Source of the DNA: Trileptium ribeirensis
Taxonomy: Eukaryota > Nematoda > Enoplea > Enoplida > Thoracostomopsidae
Assembly: GCA_030248225.1 (NCBI GenBank)
Contig: JASANE010003497.1
Span: forward strand, 29,562-93,561
DNA length: 64,000 bases
Direction: 5' to 3'
This document shows positions 12,286-22,334 of this stretch, one piece after another. Below the pieces are notes generated by a model. The model was not told the origin of the DNA. It made no database searches and saw only the letters and a program-made list of their open reading frames with translations. Position 1 is the first letter of the stretch. Each line of letters begins with the position of its first letter. The position numbers and the translations under genes were made by a program.

Positions 12286-12769
12286 TAAATCCTTCCACGC
12301 GACAAGTTTTATGATTTTTCTATAAAGGGCACATTTCTGCACAGTTATTACGCTAATACAACTGCATTCCTAAATTGCAAATAACTGCATGGTGGCTACT
12401 TAACAAATAAGAAATAATTTTTAAAGAAACCTTGGCGGTCTGGTAAACTTGCTGTAGTGTTCTAGGATAGCAACCCGACGGGTCCTTGGTTAACTCCACT
12501 ACTGCAGTTGTTTTCGTAGTTTCTTTCCGTAACTTTTGTAGGTGAGCTGAGGTTTTGTAAAATTCATGGCCCGATCTATAGGATCATACGCTACTATACA
12601 ATGAACTTCAACTACAGAACATAACCATACGGAGCGTTAACAAACATCTCTGTCAGCAGTGCAGTCTCTACATTTTGTTGGGAAACGGCATTCAAAACCC
12701 GTCGGTCTCCTGTTAATAGAAAATTAGTCTATCTTTGACTAACAGCTTCGCGCCCACAGGGCCACCATA

Positions 12770-13010
12770 GCGTCAGCGCACATTGTGAACTATTGTGCTG
12801 AGTTTGTCGTGCAGCGTACGTTTGTGCTGCGTTTTTTTTTGTTCGCTTTCGTGGTTTCCTAAGTAACAAAGTAACCGCTTTAAGATATACCATCAGAGGT
12901 TTGCGTACGCAACTTTCTTTCATGCTACACGGGTTTGATCCCAGGCGCCGGCTTGAGCTCGTCAAACGCTGAGCAATACGTAAATTAAATCCGGATATAA
13001 AATACCAGGC
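12770..13010 (+). repeat. SINE-like repeat, copy B, with B box
   Basis: Better preserved partner of 12,050-12,285. The segment GGTTTGATCCC at 12,932-12,942 matches the tRNA B box (GGTTCGANTCC) closely. The A-box region is weak, so I call it tRNA-derived rather than a tRNA gene. Confidence 0.5.
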
Positions 13011-13070
13011 GGCTGACGCTTTTTGATGTAACTGTAAATAAACATATGATTTGTTTTTATAAGTTCCCTT

Positions 13071-13584
13071 GCCCGAGTAAACTTAAGGTGACCCAACCAA
13101 CCATCCTATTTTGTACTTCCCTTTAAAAATTGTTACGGAACGCAATTTGGTTAATTTAAGTTCGGCGCAACACTCTTCGCGAACACATCGATCTGTGATT
13201 GAAATCTAGCCACTTTCCGTTTGCGAACATTCCAGTCAAAATGCCGAAATTTTTGCAGACAAAAATTTGAATTAAGCTCATTTTTGTTCACGAATTCCAG
13301 CAGCTCAACTCCAGTATCGATTAGTTTATAACGTCACTATGATATTACAAGGGTTCGCAAAGGGTGAATAATCCATATTCAAGCTTTACTGACATTAGGA
13401 AACCGAATTTCTTCTTAATGAAAATCGTCAAAATTCTGTAGTAGCACAAGGTATAAATTCTGACATTTGTATTTGATATCACCAATTTTCGGATAGCGAA
13501 AATGCGAATGAAATTCAGCATTGCGATTCGGTATCTGTTATTACAAATAAGAATAGTTGTCGGGGTCAGCTTAAGTTCACTCAC
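13071..13584. mobile_element. MITE, complete copy (514 bp)
   Basis: The left end 13,071-13,114 (gagtaaacttaaggtgaccc, then accatcctattttgt) is the inverted complement of the right end 13,549-13,584 (aagaatag, then gggtcagcttaagttcactc). The interior is AT-rich and has no open frame. The same termini bound 48,041-48,503, and the right end recurs at 281-325. This fits a non-autonomous DNA transposon family. Target duplications are not obvious. Confidence 0.75.
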
Positions 13585-13716
13585 ACAAATCGTTTGTTGA
13601 TTTTGTTAAACTGTTTCAACTGTCTTATTATGCTAATTTTTGTCACAACCGGACGGCTGCGACATCGTCTTCGACATTTCGGGCTCTGCATTATACGCGG
13701 CGTCAAAGATGGGCTC

Positions 13717-13720
13717 CATA
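13717..13720. repeat. Target-site duplication, left copy (CATA)
   Basis: CATA immediately precedes the left LTR and is repeated immediately after the right LTR at 43,776-43,779. A 4-bp duplication is usual for errantivirus-like Ty3/Gypsy integrases. Confidence 0.85.
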
Positions 13721-13725
13721 TGTAC

Positions 13726-13744
13726 CAGGGCCGCTTCGGCCCTG
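13726..13744 (+). promoter_or_regulatory. Terminal hairpin at LTR start
   Basis: CAGGGCCG-CTT-CGGCCCTG, a perfect 8-bp stem starting 5 nt inside the LTR. It is also perfect in the right LTR (37,600-37,618). Conservation next to the integrase-recognised end suggests a role, but none can be assigned. Confidence 0.6.
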
Positions 13745-13844
13745 TCACGAATATTTCCGGATCTTCGCACTCAAAATTGTATCGGAAAGCGTTGGCCAAT
13801 GCTGTTGGTAAAGAAAAGGAAATCTCGCTTGTATCCGCCGACCG

Positions 13845-14215
13845 TTTTGTGTAAAAATGTAATAAACTATTTTGTATAAAATGTCGTTTACCGTTTTGCA
13901 TAAAAATGTAATAAACTGCTTGGTATAAAATGTCGTTTACCGTTTTGCTTAAAAATGTAATAAACTGTTTGGTATAAAATGTCGTATACCGTTTTGCATA
14001 AAAATGTAATAAACTGTTTGGTATAAAATGTCGTATACCGTTTTGCATAAAAATGTAATAAACTGTTTTGTATAAAATGTCGTATACCGTTTTGCATAAA
14101 AATGTAATAAACTGTCTTGTATAAAATGTCGTATACCGTTTTGCATGGAAATGTCAAGAAACTGTTTTGTATAAAATGTATACCGTTTTGCATAACATGT
14201 CGTGCACCGTTTTAT
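13845..14215 (+). repeat. 49-bp tandem array with TATA-like motifs (left LTR)
   Basis: About 7.5 copies of a 49-bp unit that includes 'gtataaaatgtcgtatacc', 'gttttgcataaaaatgtaat' and 'aaactg'. The motif TATAAAAT starts at 13,875, 13,924, 13,973, 14,022, 14,071, 14,120 and 14,170, an almost exact 49-bp period. The position near the LTR's 5' end corresponds to U3 in retroelements, where promoter and enhancer repeats are usual; a promoter role is inference. Confidence 0.85.
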
Positions 14216-15738
14216 CCATTCCGTTTCGTATGACATGTCGTGCTCCGTGTTGTAATTGCCGAATTTGATCATCGGGACGAGTGTTGGGTGAGGCACGCTG
14301 GACGAAATAAAGAAATTAGGTTGATCGAGCCGATTTAGGACGCTGGACACTATGCTCCACACCGACCGAAAGTAGGCTTCACGTTGCAACCACAACCAGC
14401 CGCCGCTACGCGTTAGAAATGTGACGGTGATGACCGTCCGGGAATAGGAGGCCCCCGACTGCACGTTCAAGAAACAAGTTTGTTAAGACTGAAATCGAAA
14501 ATATCAAATCTACTTGGTTTTAGCAATATACTGAGCAATGGTTACGGAAAACAACAAGACAGAATAAGCGGAAATCACACTTTTTGTAGTCTTCGCAGGC
14601 ATGCGGAACGACGGATGCCGGGTTAATTCGAAGGCCCGCCACCGTCCACGGTGCAATGATCCGGAACATAACCAGAGTAGACGGGTAGAACATGTTGGGG
14701 AAGTGTGAGGGGACTTCCAAAACCGCCTCGGACAACGCCAGAACTTCGCCCGTACTACGTAAAGACAATCGCTACTTAGGTAGGATTGTCAACGTGGAAC
14801 CCGGACAGTTACCTTCCATATATTTAGGACATATCATATATACAATATGTACATGTATCTATTTATGTGTGTGTCCTGTTGACGACTTTTAGGTAGAACC
14901 GCCCTGTTTATGCAGCCTATTGCCGTATACGACTAATGCAAAACCCCACTTTCCGACGTCCCCGTCGCCGTACCCCGCGTCAGAACCGGCGCATGCGACC
15001 CCTTGTTTTGTTCATCGTGACTAGTTGAATCCAACAATAGGTGTCGAACCTCTCCCCGGGTCCCTGTTAACTCGCGGTAGCCTCGCAAGGATGCCTAGGA
15101 AGCAGTTGTCAACCGCTGATGGGCACCGATAAATCGAGATTTTTCGCTCAACTCTAAAGGGGGCGAACCGCCCCCCATTGGATTCGTCTCGATGAGACAT
15201 CTCCAAAAATACCCGGCGGGTCCCGGTCCGCCGCGCCGTTAACCCGGACGACCGACAAACGCGCCCTCACCATAGCCACGACTCTCTCTAATGGCCGCGA
15301 TTTTAGTACTGCTTTCACTCCTGCCGCCCTGGTGGCAATATCACCCCTCGTTTGAATCGTCGTTGGACGGCGAGTCCAACGATACCAGGCGGGCGTCGCT
15401 CCGCCCAACCGTTAACGCAGGAGAGCCCGCCAAAGCTCCCCATACTAATACACATCGGAACCCATAAGTGGGTTCCGACCCGCTTCTATGTCTAACCCCC
15501 TTGTGTTTGGTGTCAATCGACCCCGTTTTCCGTCCTGGGGCCGAATCTGACCCCAGCCCTCGAAATTCCCCCGGGATTCCCCTTGTCCCGCTTCCCTTCC
15601 CACGCCATCTTCGTGTCCTCGCTGTCCTTTCGCTTTTGTCCTCGTTCTCTCTCTAACCGACATTTCTAGTCGGTTTTCCTTTGTTCCTCTGTCGTTGTTG
15701 ATGTTGTTTTTTTTGGTGTGCTATGAGTATGTATTTAT

Positions 15739-15764
15739 CCTGAGCGACCTTTCTGTCGCTCAGG
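15739..15764 (+). promoter_or_regulatory. Perfect 10-bp hairpin in LTR
   Basis: CCTGAGCGAC-CTTTCT-GTCGCTCAGG, unchanged in the right LTR at 39,661-39,686. Function unknown; it could be an RNA structure in the transcript or a protein-binding palindrome. Confidence 0.6.
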
Positions 15765-16055
15765 ACGCCGTTGTGTCTACTGTGTGTAGTATGTGTATGT
15801 GTCTGCGTGTGTATATGTATCATATTTACATGTAAGTATCTATACATATACATATGTATATATATTTATAAGGACACGACATGAACGAGGACGACCGAGG
15901 ACAAAACATACAAAAATTGCTAAAATTTCAGAGTTTTACGGACGGACAAAACGTGGACTGATAAGACGAACGGGGGGGCGACTTTAGGGCCCTCCCCCGG
16001 ATCCCAGGGGCCTTGGAGTAGGCCCCGGATCAATTAAGAGTACGTTAGGGTTCGC

Positions 16056-16078
16056 CCCGTCTCTGACCTCGAGACGGG
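16056..16078 (+). promoter_or_regulatory. Hairpin followed by T-rich run in LTR
   Basis: CCCGTCTC-TGACCTC-GAGACGGG, followed by 'ctttctttcgtt'. It is retained in the right LTR near 39,993-40,015. It resembles a terminator-like stem-loop, but the role in a eukaryotic LTR is unknown. Confidence 0.45.
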
Positions 16079-18274
16079 CTTTCTTTCGTTGTCGGTTTTC
16101 CCCCGGCGAGACTTCGAACTACCGGCATTCACATACAAATTTCAAATTGGCTCGGTTCTTTTCGACGTTTTTGGCTGTCCTCAGGAACGAGGGTCATCTG
16201 CTAAGTTAGATTTAGCTTAATTAGGATGGCGGCAGGTCGAGGACAACAAAGACCAAGTCGATCGCCGCCGAGTTAGGATGAGATGGGAAGACCGAACAAT
16301 CAAAATTCAAACAGATTGACACGCTAATTGGGGTTGAAGAAGGAAGTTGCGTGTCCCGAAAGTAGTTGTAATAGTTTGAGTTAAGTTGGGACCGGAAATT
16401 GTTCGAACATTGTGAGGTTAGGATCCAATTTCGCTGGACATCCGGCGATGAAGACGGGAAATAGGGACTTCAAAATCTACTTTTCTTGGGAAAATTTGGA
16501 CAAAAATCACAGATAGTCAACTTCCGAGTACTCGGAAGATTCAAACTTAAAGTCGGCAAATTTAATTGAAGCCGACTCTCTTTAAGGACATCGATGGTGT
16601 ACGGTAGCCGTCGAGATTCAAATTTCCGGAAGTGTCCCCAATTGGACACTGGACAGAAAACCCAAAAAAGTGGGCGTCAAGAAATCGCCAACGTTTGGAC
16701 GGCGACAAAATCGCCATCGTAACATACAGGCAGGAATTTCGAGGTTACGACCACCGCGTCGAATCTTGGAATCAGTTCGATTTCGACAGCGCGGAGTTCG
16801 GTCGACTTTACTGACCGGCTCCGACGCACTGTTTTAATGTGTTTAGTTTTCACGCCGCTCTGTTGGTTTTCGCATTTCGTTTGCCTCGGATCGACTCGAT
16901 GGGCGAAGATTTCCGCGTAGGTGTATGCCTCGCGAAGGGGGGTTCAGCTGGTGCTGCCCCAAGGATCAACATTCGTAAGTATGAGGAAGGTCTGGCGATC
17001 ACAGGGGTTTATTTTCCCTGTTAACTGAAGAGTAACAGACTATTCGTTTAGCTTCCCCGGAATGTAGCGCACCCTTCGTACTTAGGTAGAAACATTTTAA
17101 TTTCCGGGTTCCCTAAGAAATGCTGCACACAACCCATTTCTGGAATCAATCATTAAAATCGGGTTCCGACGTAGGAGACGTTAGGCGATTCGGGATGTAC
17201 CTGTATAGAGTGCAGTGAGGACTGATCAAACCAATGCGAAGTCTTTCTGATTCCCCGTGGTCATAGGTAGAAAACACCGAAATGGACGCTTCACGTCCAG
17301 ACTTTACATGACTTGTTTCTTTTGAGTTAGGTTAAATAAATTTTCCTGAGCCGACCACGGTAAAATCCTTGAACGTGCACACCACTAAATAAGGACTTGG
17401 TCGATGATTTGTTTTGATGGTTTTCAAATTTGCAGCTTAGTGGATTGTCCAACGCCCATGCCGTGTTTGGGCTTGGACAGAAATGCAGATTAGGGACGGA
17501 GGACTAGCTTCCGTCGGGTTTTAGGAAACCCTTAAAATTTCATTTTGTTCTTGAGCTAAGAAAATTTGGGAACGCAAAAGACAGATCAAATTCTAGGTAC
17601 TACCACTTGAGCTTAAGGTGTTTGCTACTTACGCTGAATGATGCTTAAGGATAGTCTCAGTTTGATTGCTTGACACCAACCCTATGGTGTTTTCACAAAG
17701 TTAGCTGGTATCTTGCCTAGGTACAAGTTTTGTTGCGACGACTGACCGAATTAACTTTAGACGCCCCTCTAGACCCCGCCTTATTCCAAAAAACGAGCTG
17801 GAGGAGCAAACCCCCAGCTGAACAAAATTTAGCCGACCTCGACCTAGGACGATGACGCTTCGTTCTGTGGTAATACACAAGTTTTGGACCCAAATAAGAA
17901 CGTGATCAAAACGATTAAATTTACCGGTGTTCGCCATTGCCCTACGCAATGGTCTTCTCTCGAGGCCATTGTTTAAAGGACTACAATTAAGGCTTGCCCT
18001 CGAGCCATCATTAGATACCGCCGTTACGGGAGAAACGCTTCGCGTACCCGCCTTCAAATAAAATTTTAGGATTTTCAAAATTTAAGGAAAACTTACCCCC
18101 TCGCCCTGGCCATTCCGGCCCCATACCGGGCGAGTGCAAAACCCCTTTTTCTTTTTAGAGCGAGTTGATCGCTGAGTTTAGTTTTTTGATTTTAGCTCGG
18201 TTTGCCCGTTAGGCTATATACTATGTATGCCAGGTTTCTCTTTTCCTATATTTTTAGTGTCAGCCAGTATATTT

Positions 18275-18360
18275 TCCCAGTTCGTGAGTTGATCCTGCAC
18301 GGAGAATTCAAGTCCGCTGCAGTTTCATTAGTCTTAACCACTCAGCCATAGAAGCACACC
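18275..18360 (-). repeat. Antisense tRNA-Leu/Ser-like relic inside the LTR
   Basis: On the minus strand the segment TGGCTGAGTGGTTAAGA (complement of 18,332-18,348) matches the A box of class II (Leu/Ser) tRNAs almost perfectly. An anticodon-arm-like 'gcggacttgaattctcc' and a weak B-box-like 'ggatcaactc' follow. The acceptor ends do not pair convincingly, so it is a relic. The same sequence is present in the right LTR at about 41,920-42,008. Confidence 0.45.
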
Positions 18361-19314
18361 AACATCTACTATTAAGTTGGTAATAACTCAACTGAACTAT
18401 AGGGCAGTCGAGACACTGCATACGGCAGTGTATTAGGACGACAAAATCGTCGTTAGAGAGGCAAAAGACAAACGACCAAAGAGAAAACAAAGGACGCTGA
18501 CGCGTCCCGGGCCGATCGCCCATGGCCCTATAATTCCAAACGGCCCCAAAATGCGGGAATAAGGCCGAGTTACCTTTCGACTCGACGCGTTGAGCCTGTA
18601 AAACCTGTCCCCATCAAAATTCTAGTAGGAAAATGGGACAGTGAACTAAATAAAATTATAAAACGAAAACTAAATAACCAGGCCTGCCCCGTAGGGGCTG
18701 CGTCGTAAGTTGCATGGGAGGACGCGTCGTGCCGTTTAGTTCCCCGATCACATTTAACCGGCCGAACGCCGACGCATTGATTGATCCCCCCTTTGTTTGT
18801 TTTTCTTCTCTAGTTTTCGGTTCGGTCAGTCGTACTACTACGTAGGTCAGGATGTCAAACGCACTAGAGCAAATTCAGGCGTACGCACAAATGCGAGCAT
18901 GTTCTGAGGACAAAGTTCCAGGCATCCCTTGTCACCTGTAAGAGTCGGTATCGCCCGACGTTACGTTACAGCAATGCAAGCGAGCTCACGCTGTCAGTTC
19001 GGAGCACTACTTCTCCTTCTGTCCCGCCGTATTATTCGTCGCCTCGAGCGACCGGCATTACAGAGCATTTTCCGAAGCACTCTAGGACCCCTGCTTAAGG
19101 TACTGCATAGCTGATCAACTCGCTAACATTGAGTCGAAGTAGGGATAACCGCCCCTAGGCCACGCTCGCGCGTGCATCTGCATACTTCGTACATGTTTCC
19201 CGTTTCTGTCTTGCACCCCAAAATCCACCGAACGGAAGCGACCGCTGTGAGCTGCTGCTAGGCATCCCCGGCATGGTCACGAACACTCGTCCCCTGATAA
19301 GACATAATTATTAA

Positions 19315-19320
19315 AATAAA
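19315..19320 (+). promoter_or_regulatory. Candidate polyadenylation signal AATAAA
   Basis: AATAAA lies within 'ttaaaataaactttgtattc', about 0.8 kb before the LTR end, and is conserved at 42,968-42,973. It is one of several A/T-rich candidates and is listed for its position in the 3' part of the LTR. Confidence 0.2.
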
Positions 19321-20129
19321 CTTTGTATTCTAAACTCTATGTTCAGACTTAACTCAATCCGAGACGCTAGGAATTTTCTACTTGCTTCATGGTTTGTCCG
19401 TCCGGACGAGCAGGCACTGCTCGCTATGGCTTGTGCGCGAGAATGCCGCAAGCCCTGACGAGTATGGCCTTCCATCTAATTTATTTGGCGTTTTACTGGA
19501 AGCAAGGATTAATACCTAAAGAACACAGTCGAAAAGTTACCTCGTCTCCATCCGTAATTCGAAAAGTTCAATAGGGATTTTTGAATACTTTCATCGAAAT
19601 AGGATTTATTGAAAAGCGCAGGCCACGCCATTGATAATGCGACAATAAACACTCAGGGCTTGTAGGAACCCTGTGGGGGGCACATAGGGCAATGCTCTAT
19701 CACGGAGCATACAGCGATCTTAACTAGGTCAATCAACTTGAGCTCCAAATTTTTCTAGGGACTTTTTTCATATTTTATTTCAAAACTTATCACGCTAAAA
19801 TAGAACTAAACAACTTCCGATGAGTCTAAGATAGGGAATAGCGGCTACGCTCCATGACCTGCGAGCAGGTGTCGGTGTTAGCCTCCATGGGGGACCTCAG
19901 AAATCATACCCGATACTAGACACGTGCGCAACCCTTCGGGCGGGGTCCGAACACACCCCGTGAAGCGCGCCTGCGGCCTGCTAAGCTGCGTAGCTTCTTG
20001 GGTCTGACCAAGGATAGGTTCAAAATTTTGTAATCACGGTCCACCCTTGAGGTTACGATAGCCGGGGTCGTATGGGAATGGTGTTAGGAAGTTGCGCCAT
20101 GCAGCTGCGTCACTGGTTATTACAACGTA

Positions 20130-20147
20130 TGGGTGCTACGCCGTGAG
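20130..20147 (+). promoter_or_regulatory. Candidate primer-binding site (PBS)
   Basis: TGGGTGCTACGCCGTGAG starts 5 nt after the left LTR. Its complement reads as a tRNA 3' end: CCA tail, discriminator C, a 7-nt acceptor strand, and a 5-nt T-stem strand starting with the invariant C61. I cannot match it to a specific tRNA from memory. The diverged LTR near 62.4 kb is followed by a similar sequence (TGGGGGCCACGCCGTGAG) with the same T-stem part, which supports the call. Confidence 0.6.
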
Positions 20148-21566
20148 CCGGCGTAAATTCTCATTTGAACCCCACGTAGTGAGTTTAAAATTTTGTCCAA
20201 ACCTTATGTCGTGAACAGCTAATTTTGTTCAACCCCCACGATATGAGTTTGAGTTTCCGTTCAACCCTAGCGCTGCGCAGCTAGTTGAGGCAGCTTCCTA
20301 GATACTATTGTAGACTTACTGACAACGGCTGTGTCTAAGATATTTACGAGAACTATAGACGCAAATTTTATTTAGGAACAGGACCTCTCGCACATTGCGT
20401 TCGAAGAGAACGTCTGCTCGTATAACTCATGTATCATGCTTACTTACCTGCTTTTTGACGTTTTGGATGTGCTTTGTTATATTGTGCCCTATCTATGTTG
20501 ATTCTAGAACACTTGGTGCTGTCACACGTTAATCTCTGGACTACTTTCGTTGCAGTGGAGGTGTAATACTTTACCCTATGCGTACGTTGAGTGGGCACTT
20601 TTTCAGGAACTGTGCGTTAACTAACTACTGCGTTTTATCTACTTAATATCCTAATTGACTATCATTCGTAACTATAATCGAGTTCCCTGACCAAATTATT
20701 ACTGTCAACCGAATTGGATCGACGCCTTCATTTACCGGAACACTACGTTAGCAACACCCGTTGGACTGGTCTCAACCTATTGAACTTGCATTGATTGGGA
20801 ATTGGACTGTTAATTACGGCTGGTATTGTACTCGTCTACCTGTTGCACCGCAACCGTACGCCGTATATTTGGGACTTTTGCGAACTGCGTGTTAGTGGAC
20901 TTTTACGAGACCGTTCGGGACCGTCTGTCTGCGAATAATTTACGCTGTGGCCGTGTCGCACTGTTTGGATTGTGATTGCCGCACCGCTACCGTGTCTGCT
21001 GCTCTCGTTTTCGTACGACTCGATATTTGGGTCTGGTATTTCGCTGCTACTGCTGCCGGTTTGGACGTTGACGCTGCGTGGATCGAACGTGACGTACCGT
21101 GGAGCGATATTGATTGCTGGACATTTGATTTGGACTTGGCCGCCGTTGAACAATTAGACACTGTAATTTGCTTTCGTATAATTTTCTTTTGTTTCTATAC
21201 TTTCTTTGCCTTGATTATTTGTCTAAATCTAATTGGTAACGTTGTGCTGTTCTAACCTGCTGTTCTGTATTTATAATTCTGGTCGCCGACTCGTTATATA
21301 TCTATATATACTGCTTGATTCGGTGCTGACTAGGACCGTGGAGTTTCCTATTGATAACGAGTTCATGCGATTTGTCTCACATACTCTTGATTTCTGACAA
21401 AGGGAGTGTAGAGTATTTCCAAGTCTAAGCGTTACACCCGACTGATAATAATAGTTGTAATTTTCTTGCCAACCTTAAGCGCCTACCTGATAACTCTTTC
21501 TGGATCGTATTGGAACCGAGTCTTACCCGTTACGTCTATACATATCGCGAAACAACAACAGCGTAA
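20148..21566 (+). promoter_or_regulatory. Long untranslated leader of the giant element
   Basis: About 1.4 kb between the PBS and the gag start, without a convincing coding frame. Three loosely repeated motifs of the type 'ttcaaccc..acg.agtgagttt' occur at about 20,165-20,275. The segment 'gacctctcgcac' near 20,384 recurs in the leader of the related element at 62,522. Packaging and dimerisation signals would be expected here in a retroelement, but none can be pinpointed. Confidence 0.6.
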
Positions 21567-22334
21567 ATGGACCCTAATAGTAATCACAACGGAGACTTGG
21601 AGACTAGTGATTTCTTCGGTGTGACTGATGGACCGATGGAGGACACCGTACGGACTAGAACTCGACCGGCCGCAACTGCAGGCGAGCGACCGTTGACGCC
21701 GCCACCACCCCGACCGACTGGACACTCGCGTCGCGGAGAATTTGCCGAAGCGCTCGGCGCGGACGCGAGTGCCACGAACGCGATTTTACACCACTTAACC
21801 ACCCAGTCCACTGGTCCTCCAATGATACCGTTAAGGGACATGCCGACCTTTGATGGGAAACCTGGAGGTCAAGATTTCGAGGATTGGGTTCGTATGTATA
21901 ACCGTCTCGCCAACGCCAATGGTTGGGACGATCGTCGGAAGTTGATTTGTGTACCTGCCCTCTTGCGTGGACCGGCAAGGGAGGTAGGCCTTCCACCGGC
22001 GAAGCGCCAAAGCTTTCTAGGACTCGTCGCTAACTTACGCTTCTTGTTTTCGTCCTCTCGTAGACCTGAGAAATCACTATCAGGACTTTGCACTAGTCAA
22101 CAAGGAGCCAATGAACCAGTTGCGATGTACGGATTAGAACTACAGAAGTTGTGTGATCGTGCCTTCCCCGACATGGAGGATGAGCAAAGGGACACCATGT
22201 TGCGAATGTTCTTTCAGAGGGGCTTACGACCCGAGGTGCGCAGGCAAGTCCTTAACCAGATTCACGAGCGCGAGACGTTACGTGACACGGTAGCTGTCGC
22301 TAAGCGGTATGAAGACAAACGCTGCTTGCCCTGA
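21567..22334 (+). CDS. gag: Gag, capsid part
   Basis: The frame starts at ATG 21,567, the first good start after the leader. After about 85 disordered, Pro/Thr/Arg-rich residues comes a retrotransposon-gag capsid domain (about residues 90-235): FDGKPGGQDFEDW, a GW.D.RK motif, ALLRGPAREV, and later 'QQGANEPVAMYGLELQKLC' and a 'F.RGLRPEVRRQVL' helix, in the order usual for Ty3/Gypsy capsids. The protein would form the particle shell around the RNA. The frame ends at 22,334, just as the +1 frame (next entry) continues with similar composition. A single indel near 22,310 or a frameshift therefore separates capsid from nucleocapsid in this copy. Confidence 0.9.
   Translation: MDPNSNHNGDLETSDFFGVTDGPMEDTVRTRTRPAATAGERPLTPPPPRPTGHSRRGEFAEALGADASATNAILHHLTTQSTGPPMIPLRDMPTFDGKPGGQDFEDWVRMYNRLANANGWDDRRKLICVPALLRGPAREVGLPPAKRQSFLGLVANLRFLFSSSRRPEKSLSGLCTSQQGANEPVAMYGLELQKLCDRAFPDMEDEQRDTMLRMFFQRGLRPEVRRQVLNQIHERETLRDTVAVAKRYEDKRCLP

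Larger units (their letters stand above)
13721..20124 (+). repeat. Left (5') LTR of the giant element, 6,404 bp
   Basis: It begins TGTACCAGGG (TGTAACAGGG in the right copy) and ends GGTTATTACA, giving short inverted TGTAA/TTACA termini. It aligns with 37,595-43,775 throughout. From its 5' side it contains an 8-bp terminal hairpin, a 49-bp tandem array with TATA-like motifs, a (TA/TG)-rich microsatellite near 15,780-15,870, two further hairpins, an antisense tRNA-like relic, and a GC-rich hairpin-dense tail at 19,840-20,110. Relative to the right LTR it has one 49-bp unit fewer and about 277 extra bp (16,931-17,207). No open frame is conserved between the two copies. Confidence 0.95.

Noticed and set aside
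13888..14470. Minus-strand frames with repeated Tyr/Phe/Lys motifs
   Set aside because: They are the 49-bp array read in three phases (3 x 49 = 147 bp), not a repeat protein.
15653..15853. His/Thr/Tyr-rich minus-strand frame
   Set aside because: Encoded by the TG/TA-rich microsatellite of the LTR; low complexity.
17701..18078. 125-codon minus-strand frame inside the left LTR
   Set aside because: The corresponding right-LTR sequence is split by indels into different frames, so it is not under coding constraint.
20947..21255. 102-codon frame in the leader
   Set aside because: No ATG start, no recognisable domain, and overlapping frames on both strands are equally open; treated as leader.
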